In this document: piece after piece, positions 26,131-32,058 of the stretch | How the letters are laid out: every line of letters starts with the position of its first letter | Position numbering within the stretch: position 1 is the stretch's first letter | Origin: Oscillospiraceae bacterium | GTDB taxonomy: Bacteria > Bacillota > Clostridia > Saccharofermentanales > Saccharofermentanaceae | NCBI GenBank assembly: GCA_902794115.1 | Contig: CADBGD010000066.1 | Span: forward strand, 1-32,058 | Direction: 5' to 3' | Length of the DNA stretch: 32,058 nt | Program-made: the position numbers and the translations under genes | The notes under the pieces: model-generated | Told to the model about the DNA's origin: nothing | Database searches by the model: none | Seen by the model: only the letters and a program-made list of their open reading frames with translations

Positions 26131-28725
26131 ATGAGAAAACTGAATAAGCTGCTTGCTGCCACTGTCACTGCGGCAAGTATTTTCCAGTGCGTGGGTAGTG
26201 TTCCCGTAGTGCTGGCGGCCGATGGCGTACCGATCGACAAATCACATTTTCCGGACGATAATTTCAGAGCAGTCATTTCCAGCACATACGATCTGGATGG
26301 AAATGGCTTTATCAGTGATTACGAGGTATCTCGTATCTATAACATCGTCGCGGAAAATAAAGGCATCAGCAGTATCCAAGGTATTGAGTACTTTACAGAG
26401 ATTCGGGGACTCTGGATCAGACAAAACAATATCGCTACTATGGATATCAGCAAGAATAAGAAACTGACCGGTGTCTGGTGTTCTGAAAACAAATTCACTT
26501 CTTTGGATTTCACACCGAACCCGGATATGGTCTGGGTGTATTGCTTTGATTGCCAGCTGACCAGTCTGAATGTCCGCAATAACGAACACATGGCGTATAT
26601 TGAGGCCAGCACCAATGAGAACCTGGGCTCGATCGATGTCTCCCAAAATCCTGAACTGGAACACCTTCTGGTATCTTCCTGCGGTCTGTCCGAACTGGAT
26701 GTCACGCACAACCCGGAACTGGCGCAGCTGGACTGTCAGAAAAACCATCTGAATTCATTGGATCTTTCGAAAAACTATAAGATGAAGCGCCTGGATGTCT
26801 GGGATAATCCGAAGCTTGGAAATACCGTAAAGATCAGCCACATGAAAGATCTGGAATATTATTGCTGCATGAATAATAATGTGACTCAACTGGATGTTAG
26901 CAATAATACTCACCTGATGAAGCTGAACTGCGGACATAACAAGCTCAAGTCTCTGGATCTTTCTCACAATCCGGATCTGGCCTGGCTGCAGTGTGGTGTA
27001 AATGAGATCTCTTCTCTGGACCTTTCGAATAACCCGAAGCTCTATTATTGTCTTTGCTATACAAACCCCTTCACGACCTTGAATATCGGTAATAACAGCC
27101 GCCTTCAGAAGGTATATAAGGATGGTGTCTATGCAGATGAGCCGACAGTATGTCAGGGTTATTCCATGACACTGGATTACGGCGGAAGCCATGAGTATTT
27201 CGATGAGCTCGAGTACTGCCTCTGCGTTGACTATAAGTGCAAAGTCGATACCACTCACGTAAAGGGAAGTGAGTCCTACGACAGCTATCTCGATACCAAT
27301 GACGGTCTTTCCGATTCCGCGGATATGGTGACCAGAAAAGTGGCCATCGCCACATTGTATGAAATGGCCGGAAAGCCGGGTGTCGGCGGATTGAAGACAC
27401 GTTTTACCGATGTCGGCAGCAGCGAGTGGTATGCCGATGCGGTCAAGTGGGGCGAAGCGAACGATATCTGCTTTGGTTACCCGAACATCTGCTCCGATAC
27501 ATTTAAACCCGACGAGTATATCACTCGTGAGGATCTTGCCCTCATGATCCACAGATTCGCCGAGTATAAGGGCTACTCCAGTGCTTATGACTACGGAAGA
27601 ACGGATAATTTTGCAGACTTTACAAAGATCGACTACTACGCGTGGGGTGCCTTTACCTTTGCGATCCAGTGGGAGATATTGAGATCAAATGGTGACTATA
27701 CTTTCCCGCACGGACGAGTGGAATGTGAAGAATTTGAAATGGGTCTGGATACCCTGTTTGAACTCAATGGTGCCCCCAAGACTGCCTATGTAGTTAAGGG
27801 CCCGGGATCCTCTTCCGGTTCCGGCTCGACCACGCCATCTGTGCCGCGTGTTTCCACTGACTATTGTGCTCATGTTCAGAACATTGGCTGGCAGGGCTAT
27901 GTGTACGATGGTGTCACAGCCGGAACAGTCGGTCTGGGACTTCGGGTCGAGGCCTTTACACTCTATCTGGAGACCAGCGGCCAGAACCTTGGTGTCCGCT
28001 ATCGTTCCCATGTTCAGGGTATCGGCTGGCAGAGCTGGGTATCGGACAAGCAGGTTTCCGGTACGACCGGTCAGGGACGCCGTATTGAAGCGGTCCAGAT
28101 CGAACTTACAGGCTCGGCTGCTTCCAACTACGATATCTATTACCGTGTACAGGTGCAGAACAAAGGCTGGATGGGCTGGGTCAAAAACGGTGCCACAGCC
28201 GGTACAACAGGTCAGAGTCTTCGAATGGAAGCCATGCAGATCAAGGTGGTGCCGAAGGGAAGTAAACCGAACTATGTCACCTATAATGCACATGTTCAGA
28301 AAATCGGCTGGCAGTCTAATGTAGCCGATGGTCTCCCGGCAGGTTCGACCGGTCTGGGACTGCGTCTGGAAGCCGTGCATATCAACATCGAAGGACTGGA
28401 GAATGTAAATGTCGAGTACAGGACTCACATCCAGAACTACGGATGGGAGAAGACATGGGTGAAAAACGGCGCCATGTCGGGTACTACAGGAAAGGGATTG
28501 CGGCTTGAGGCCATCGAGATCCGTCTCAGTGGTAAGAATGCGGATAAATACGATATCTACTATCGCACGCACATCCAGAATATCGGATGGACAGACTGGG
28601 CGAAAAATGGTGAATCCTGCGGAAGCGCGGGCTATGGTTACAGAATGGAAGCCATGGAGATCATCATCCTCCCGAAGGCCAACCCGGCTCCGGGAAAAAC
28701 GGCGAAGCCGTTCTATCAAAGGTAA
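26131..28725 (+). CDS. Secreted LRR - SLH - ChW repeat surface protein
   Basis: 864 residues. 1-30: signal peptide ending V-L-A-A. ~34-70: 'PIDKSHFPDDNFRAVIS' and an EF-hand-like D-L-D-G-N-G-F-I-S-D-Y-E loop, the usual cap before clostridial LRRs. ~78-335: about twelve 21-residue leucine-rich repeats of the 'LxxLxCxxNxLxSLDLSxNPx' type. ~395-550: S-layer-homology-like units ('FTDVGSSEWYADAVKWGEAN' with I-T-R-E-D-L-A; 'FADFTKIDYYAWGAFTFAIQ'). ~551-573: Gly/Ser/Pro linker. ~575-850: six ChW repeats (H-V/I-Q-x-x-G-W ... G-T-T-G-x-G-x-R-x-E-A). SLH and ChW modules may bind the wall; LRRs may bind ligands. AAAGGG ribosome site; terminator follows. Confidence 0.92.
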   Translation: MRKLNKLLAATVTAASIFQCVGSVPVVLAADGVPIDKSHFPDDNFRAVISSTYDLDGNGFISDYEVSRIYNIVAENKGISSIQGIEYFTEIRGLWIRQNNIATMDISKNKKLTGVWCSENKFTSLDFTPNPDMVWVYCFDCQLTSLNVRNNEHMAYIEASTNENLGSIDVSQNPELEHLLVSSCGLSELDVTHNPELAQLDCQKNHLNSLDLSKNYKMKRLDVWDNPKLGNTVKISHMKDLEYYCCMNNNVTQLDVSNNTHLMKLNCGHNKLKSLDLSHNPDLAWLQCGVNEISSLDLSNNPKLYYCLCYTNPFTTLNIGNNSRLQKVYKDGVYADEPTVCQGYSMTLDYGGSHEYFDELEYCLCVDYKCKVDTTHVKGSESYDSYLDTNDGLSDSADMVTRKVAIATLYEMAGKPGVGGLKTRFTDVGSSEWYADAVKWGEANDICFGYPNICSDTFKPDEYITREDLALMIHRFAEYKGYSSAYDYGRTDNFADFTKIDYYAWGAFTFAIQWEILRSNGDYTFPHGRVECEEFEMGLDTLFELNGAPKTAYVVKGPGSSSGSGSTTPSVPRVSTDYCAHVQNIGWQGYVYDGVTAGTVGLGLRVEAFTLYLETSGQNLGVRYRSHVQGIGWQSWVSDKQVSGTTGQGRRIEAVQIELTGSAASNYDIYYRVQVQNKGWMGWVKNGATAGTTGQSLRMEAMQIKVVPKGSKPNYVTYNAHVQKIGWQSNVADGLPAGSTGLGLRLEAVHINIEGLENVNVEYRTHIQNYGWEKTWVKNGAMSGTTGKGLRLEAIEIRLSGKNADKYDIYYRTHIQNIGWTDWAKNGESCGSAGYGYRMEAMEIIILPKANPAPGKTAKPFYQR

Positions 28726-28760
28726 AGGGTATTGTAACCTGATATAACGTAGAAAGAAGG

Positions 28761-28800
28761 GCCTTGAAAGCGAGGGAGAGCGTTTTCAGGGCTTTTTCTT
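28761..28800 (+). terminator. Rho-independent terminator after the surface protein
   Basis: GCCTTGAAAGCG (28761-28772) pairs with CGTTTTCAGGGC (28781-28792), including two G.T wobbles, with an 8-base loop and a following TTTTTCTT. It is 35 bases after the stop codon and ends the single-gene transcript. Confidence 0.85.
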
Positions 28801-28843
28801 ATGTTATGATAGATATGTATTTTTACATGATTGAGGAGAATCG

Positions 28844-29479
28844 ATGCAAATGAAAAAAGGCATTATTTTTGATATGGACGGTACGGTCTGGGATTCGTCT
28901 GAAAACGTGGCGGCTGCCTGGACGACCCGGGAAGATATCCAGAGTGTCATGGGAAAACCTATGGATGTGATCGCCGATACCCTTTTTACCTATACGGAAA
29001 AAGGTCCGGAGCGGGATGCACTCCGTTATTCCTGCGAGAACTATGAGAATGAGTATTTAAGTGAACACGGCGGCATTCTTTACGAGGGCGTGATCGAGAC
29101 CTGGAAGAAACTTAAGAAAGCAGGATATCACATCTATATCGTCAGTAACTGTCAGGCAGGCTATATCGAGGCCTTCTTAGGTTACTACGGCATTTCCTAC
29201 GGTACGGAAAAGGATCTGGTAGAAGATATCGAGTGCTACGGAAACAACTTCCTGCAGAAGGATGAGAATATTAAGCTTATGGCGGAGCGAAATGCACTGT
29301 CCGAGGCCTGTTACGTGGGAGATATCCAGAGTGATTACGATGCCACCATGAAGGCGGGACTTCCGTTTATCCATGCAAAATACGGATTTGGCACCATCGA
29401 TGCCGAGGTACCGGTGATCGACAAGTTTTCCGATCTTGTGAAGGTGGTTCCGGAAGTCATCGGAAAAGGAAGAAAGTGA
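28844..29479 (+). CDS. HAD family phosphatase, phosphoglycolate-phosphatase-like
   Basis: 211 residues. Motif I is D10-M-D12-G-T-V-W-D; both aspartates are present. The cap is helical ('AWTTREDIQSVMGKPMDVIA'), motif II is 'YIVSNCQAGYI', the Lys of motif III lies in 'FLQKDENIKLM' and motif IV is 'CYVGDIQSDYDATMKAGL'. A subclass I (PGP/beta-PGM-like) phosphatase of a small phosphorylated metabolite. GAGGAGA lies ahead of the ATG, and TATGAT at 28804-28809 may be the -10. The next gene begins 11 bases after the stop, so the two form an operon with a glycerol-1-phosphate dehydrogenase homologue. Confidence 0.9.
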   Translation: MQMKKGIIFDMDGTVWDSSENVAAAWTTREDIQSVMGKPMDVIADTLFTYTEKGPERDALRYSCENYENEYLSEHGGILYEGVIETWKKLKKAGYHIYIVSNCQAGYIEAFLGYYGISYGTEKDLVEDIECYGNNFLQKDENIKLMAERNALSEACYVGDIQSDYDATMKAGLPFIHAKYGFGTIDAEVPVIDKFSDLVKVVPEVIGKGRK

Positions 29480-29490
29480 GGAAGTGACTT

Positions 29491-30546
29491 ATGTCGAAAG
29501 AAGAGATTGCGATCCCCGTTATTTTGAAGATCGAACGCGGCGTCACAGCGCACATCGGAGACTATCTGAAAGACGAAGACCTTACCCAGGTCACGATCCT
29601 TTTCGGAAACGGGCTGACGGACATGTTCGGTGAAACGGTCCTTTCCTCCTGCAAAAAAGCCGGAGTGGAAGTACTGCATCACCAGGAAATGGACACGGTG
29701 GATTTTAAAGATATTACGGATCTGGCTTTTCAGATCCCCAATAAGACCCGGGCGATCATCGGCATGGGCGGAGGAAAAGTCATCGATGCGGCCAAGTATA
29801 TCGGCTATATTCTCCGGATCCCGTTTATCAGTGTACCGACAAGCTCTTCTTCTGACGGGTTTTCCAGTTCGTCGGCCTCACTGATCGTCAACGGACACAG
29901 AAAATCCCTTCCGGCCAAGATGGCTTACGGCATCCTGGTGGATACCGATGTCATTAAAAGCGCACCGGTGCGTTTCCTGTATTCCGGCGTCGGCGACATG
30001 GTCGCAAAGATCTCATCGACGTATGACTGGCAGCATGAAGAAGATAAGGGCTATGATGAGGTCAATGACTTTGCTTTCATGATCGCGAAAAAAGCCGTCA
30101 ATTCCTTCGTGCGCACTCCCTTTGAATCCATGAACGAAGATCTTTTCCTGAAAGAGCTTCTGGACTCTCTGGCCATGAGCGGTGTGGCCAATGAGATCGC
30201 CGGTTCCAGTGCGCCCACAAGCGGCAGCGAGCATCTGATCTCCCATGCGCTGGACCAGCTTCTGGAGCATCCGCAGCTGCATGGTATCCAGGTCGGCATT
30301 GCCACCTACATCATGTGCAAGATCTGCGACCACCGCTGGAAGAGGATCGATACCGTCTTTACGAAAACAGGCTTCTGGGAATACTGCGAGACGCTGGATC
30401 TGAAGGTGGAAGACTTTAAAAACGCCATCGATATGGCGCCGCAGATCAAGCCTTTCCGCCATACCTATCTTCACGAGGAAGAATACCGGGAGAAGGCCAA
30501 AGCCCTCCTGACCACAGACGAGCACCTGATCAAAATCCTGAAATAA
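29491..30546 (+). CDS. Glycerol-1-phosphate dehydrogenase family protein (AraM/EgsA-like)
   Basis: 351 residues of the iron-containing alcohol dehydrogenase superfamily, G1PDH branch. NAD(P)-binding: 'AIIGMGGGKVIDAAKYIGY'. Signature 'FISVPTSSSSDGFSSSSASL' is typical for G1PDH (rather than glycerol dehydrogenase). Metal ligands fit D in 'SGVGDMVAK', H in 'SGSEHLISHAL' and H in 'LHGIQVG'. It would reduce dihydroxyacetone phosphate to sn-glycerol-1-phosphate, or act on a related phosphorylated ketone. Bacterial AraM-type enzymes feed archaeal-type glycerol-phosphate chemistry. It follows the HAD gene by 11 bases, the same order as AraL-AraM in Bacillus. Confidence 0.88.
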   Translation: MSKEEIAIPVILKIERGVTAHIGDYLKDEDLTQVTILFGNGLTDMFGETVLSSCKKAGVEVLHHQEMDTVDFKDITDLAFQIPNKTRAIIGMGGGKVIDAAKYIGYILRIPFISVPTSSSSDGFSSSSASLIVNGHRKSLPAKMAYGILVDTDVIKSAPVRFLYSGVGDMVAKISSTYDWQHEEDKGYDEVNDFAFMIAKKAVNSFVRTPFESMNEDLFLKELLDSLAMSGVANEIAGSSAPTSGSEHLISHALDQLLEHPQLHGIQVGIATYIMCKICDHRWKRIDTVFTKTGFWEYCETLDLKVEDFKNAIDMAPQIKPFRHTYLHEEEYREKAKALLTTDEHLIKILK

Positions 30547-30548
30547 GC

Positions 30549-30595
30549 GTGATTTCCGTATCCCTCCCGCAAGGGCGCAGAGAGGCGATACGAAA
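30549..30595 (+). other. Imperfect hairpin after the G1P dehydrogenase gene
   Basis: CGTATC-CCTC (about 30557-30566) can pair with GAGG-C-GATACG (about 30580-30591) with one bulged base. No T-run follows, so termination is doubtful. The rest of the gap to 30708 shows only a weak TAAAAT hexamer. Confidence 0.35.
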
Positions 30596-30708
30596 GTGGT
30601 ATATTTCGGCAGATACCTGAAAGTATAGAGAAAACCTGCGTGGTAAAATGAGAATAAACGATCAGAAAGTGGCTTTTTGGGGCCCGTAGAAAGGAATCAA
30701 CGACATAT

Positions 30709-31548
30709 ATGGAGATCATCAAAAGAGGCTTTTTAGAAGGGGAACGCGCGCTGTTTCAGGGAAAGGATCTGCGGATCGAAGAGACGGTCTTCGATAACGG
30801 AGAGTCGCCGCTGAAGCATAGCAGCAATATAGAGCTGTATCACTCCTCCTTCCGCTGGAAATATCCGCTTTGGTATTCCAGCCACATCCGCCTTACGGAC
30901 TGCGTGCTTACTGATACGGCCCGGGCCGGCATCTGGTACACTTCGGATCTTTCGATGGAAAATGTCATGATCGAAGCGCCGAAGACATTTCGAAGAAGCA
31001 GCAATATTACGCTGAAGAATGTGAATTTCTACCACGCCCAGGAGACGATGTGGTCCTGTAGCGACATCCGGATGAAGAAGGTGATCGTCTGCGGCGATTA
31101 CTTTGCCATGAATTCCCGGAACATGAAGATCCAGGATCTGGAGCTTTCCGGCAACTACGGATTCGACGGATGCGAAAATATCGAGATTTTGAACTCGAGA
31201 CTACTTACCAAAGACGCCTTCTGGAACTGTAACAATGTTACTGTGCGCGATTCTTATATCTGCGGCGAGTATATCGGATGGAATTCGGAAAATATCACTT
31301 TTGAGAACTGTACCATCGAGAGTCTGCAGGGATTATGCTATATTTCCGGGCTGAAAATGATCAACTGCAAGCTTCTGAATACCACGCTGTCCTTCGAGTA
31401 TTCGGAGGTCGATGCCGAGATCGAAGGGCATATCGACAGCGTCAAGAACCCTTCTTCGGGAAGGATCCATGCCGGCAGTATCGGTGAACTGATCATGGAA
31501 GAAGACAGGGTGGATATCACGGCAACAAAGATAGAAACGGAAGAATAA
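30709..31548 (+). CDS. DUF3737 family protein, beta-helix-like repeats
   Basis: 279 residues matching DUF3737: N-terminal 'GFLEGERALFQGKDLRIEET', then many ~20-residue repeats with N-x-x-I/L turns ('SSNIELYHSSFRWKYPLWYS', 'SSNITLKNVNFYHAQETMWS', 'CENIEILNSRLLTKDAFWNC', 'SENITFENCTIESLQGLCYI'), which implies a right-handed beta-helix. The repeats are rich in W, Y and C. The family is widespread in Firmicutes and is commonly placed next to MalY/PatB-type aminotransferases, as here (1 base apart). Enzymatic activity is not established. Confidence 0.9.
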   Translation: MEIIKRGFLEGERALFQGKDLRIEETVFDNGESPLKHSSNIELYHSSFRWKYPLWYSSHIRLTDCVLTDTARAGIWYTSDLSMENVMIEAPKTFRRSSNITLKNVNFYHAQETMWSCSDIRMKKVIVCGDYFAMNSRNMKIQDLELSGNYGFDGCENIEILNSRLLTKDAFWNCNNVTVRDSYICGEYIGWNSENITFENCTIESLQGLCYISGLKMINCKLLNTTLSFEYSEVDAEIEGHIDSVKNPSSGRIHAGSIGELIMEEDRVDITATKIETEE

Positions 31549-31549
31549 T

Positions 31550-32058
31550 ATGCAGTACGATTTCGATAGAATCATCGACCGGAAAGGCACCGGAAGTTTT
31601 AAGTGGAAGAACGGAGATGCCATGCTCCCTATGTGGGTGGCGGACATGGAATTCGAGACGTGCCCTTCTGTGAAGGCCGCTATCGAAAAGCGCGCGGCTC
31701 ACGGCATTTTCGGCTACACCATTTTAAGTGACGGATGGTATCAGGCATATATGTCCTGGTGGAAAAACCGTCATCACTTTGAGATCGAAAAGGACTGGCT
31801 GGTCTTCGTAACCGGCGTGATCCCGGCGATCTCTTCGGCGGTGAGAAAGCTGACTACCCCGGGCGAGAACGTGGTCCTTCAGACACCGGTCTATCCTATC
31901 TTTTTCAACAGTATTTTGAATAATGGCCGAAATGCACTGGAAAACAGACTTTCCTACGATCCGGCGACTACCTCGTATCAGATCGACTGGGAAGATCTGG
32001 AGGCAAAACTTCGGGATCCGCAGACGTCTCTCATGATCCTTTGTAACCCCCAGAATCC
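31550..32058 (+). CDS. MalY/PatB family aminotransferase (cystathionine beta-lyase), partial
   Basis: The first ~169 residues are in the window; the gene runs off the right edge. 'YDFDRIIDRKGTGSFKWKNG' and 'MLPMWVADMEFETCPSVKAA' are the classic PatB opening, followed by 'FGYTILSDGWYQAYMSWWKN', 'WLVFVTGVIPAISSAVRKLT', 'VVLQTPVYPIFFNSILNNGR' and the final N-P-Q-N-P. The PLP lysine is beyond the window. The enzyme would cleave C-S bonds of cystathionine or cysteine, giving pyruvate, ammonia and a thiol or sulfide. It begins one base after the DUF3737 stop, in the same transcript. Confidence 0.92.
   Translation, partial: MQYDFDRIIDRKGTGSFKWKNGDAMLPMWVADMEFETCPSVKAAIEKRAAHGIFGYTILSDGWYQAYMSWWKNRHHFEIEKDWLVFVTGVIPAISSAVRKLTTPGENVVLQTPVYPIFFNSILNNGRNALENRLSYDPATTSYQIDWEDLEAKLRDPQTSLMILCNPQN

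Noticed and set aside
26755-27552. A 265-codon minus-strand frame over the LRR region
   Set aside because: Its pseudo-repeats (I-x-x-I-Q patterns) are the reverse complement of the LRR repeats, not an independent gene.
26800-28700. Regular repeats that could suggest a CRISPR array
   Set aside because: The repeats are in-frame protein repeats (LRR of 63 bases, ChW of about 140-150 bases), not identical DNA repeats with unique spacers.
27685-28719. A 344-codon minus-strand frame opposite the ChW repeats
   Set aside because: It mirrors the repetitive coding sequence of the surface protein; repeats without stops on the other strand keep it open. No motif or ribosome site.

Overview
The window looks like a chromosomal accessory region of a low- to mid-GC Gram-positive anaerobe of the class Clostridia, most likely Lachnospiraceae or a close relative. 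Reasons: strong AGGAGG-type ribosome sites, lipobox signal peptides, an S-layer-homology/leucine-rich surface protein ending in clostridial ChW repeats, stand-alone LytTR regulators with membrane partners, a DUF3737 plus MalY/PatB pair, and many small TetR/GNAT/HAD genes. No phage, IS transposase, rRNA, complete tRNA or CRISPR array was seen.

Left edge (1-580): the tail of a Tdi1/DUF1851-like immunity protein, a stretch with nothing coding, then an orphan tRNA 3' end followed directly by an intrinsic terminator (a possible integration site). 581-2742 is a TetR-controlled redox cassette: TetR with a perfect 25-bp operator, the fossil start of a flavodoxin, a quinol-monooxygenase-like ABM protein, a carboxymuconolactone-decarboxylase-like protein and a lipid-anchored flavodoxin. 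3139-5954 holds poorly known small genes: a zinc-ribbon fusion, a lipoprotein, an immunity-like protein, a cupin and a small acidic protein.

6093-12192 is a dense plus-strand run of small-molecule-modifying enzymes, many joined by ATGA/TAATG overlaps: nucleoside phosphorylase, APH-type kinase, GNAT, HAD, GNAT, DinB-like, GNAT, AraC-GyrI regulator and GrpB. It ends where GrpB collides tail to tail with a beta-lactamase-fold serine hydrolase; both genes seem to have lost their 3' ends. 13327-19999 contains an SDR fragment and several TetR-governed units: EamA transporter plus methyltransferase facing a TetR; TetR plus alpha/beta hydrolase (perfect 22-bp operator), followed by an NAD(P)H oxidoreductase; and TetR facing an iron-sulfur-flavoprotein-like gene coupled to an HXXEE membrane protein.

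20159-23455 carries a variant histidine phosphatase, a methyltransferase, a Cof-type HAD phosphatase and a serine hydrolase fused to DUF4298, then a fragment of an ABC exporter. On the minus strand at 23740-25695, a LytTR regulator, a five-TM protein with a large predicted external domain and an HExxH membrane protease-like protein form a compact operon; this is the best candidate here for an uncharacterised signalling system. 26131-28725 encodes a large secreted LRR-SLH-ChW surface protein behind a long leader. The right edge has an HAD phosphatase plus glycerol-1-phosphate-dehydrogenase pair (reminiscent of AraL-AraM) and DUF3737 followed by a truncated MalY/PatB aminotransferase.

Overall: at least five gene fossils or truncations, four TetR regulators and three separate regulator-plus-flavoprotein units suggest a plastic region for detoxification and environmental response. 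Functions are inferred from recognised motifs by eye; no database search was run.
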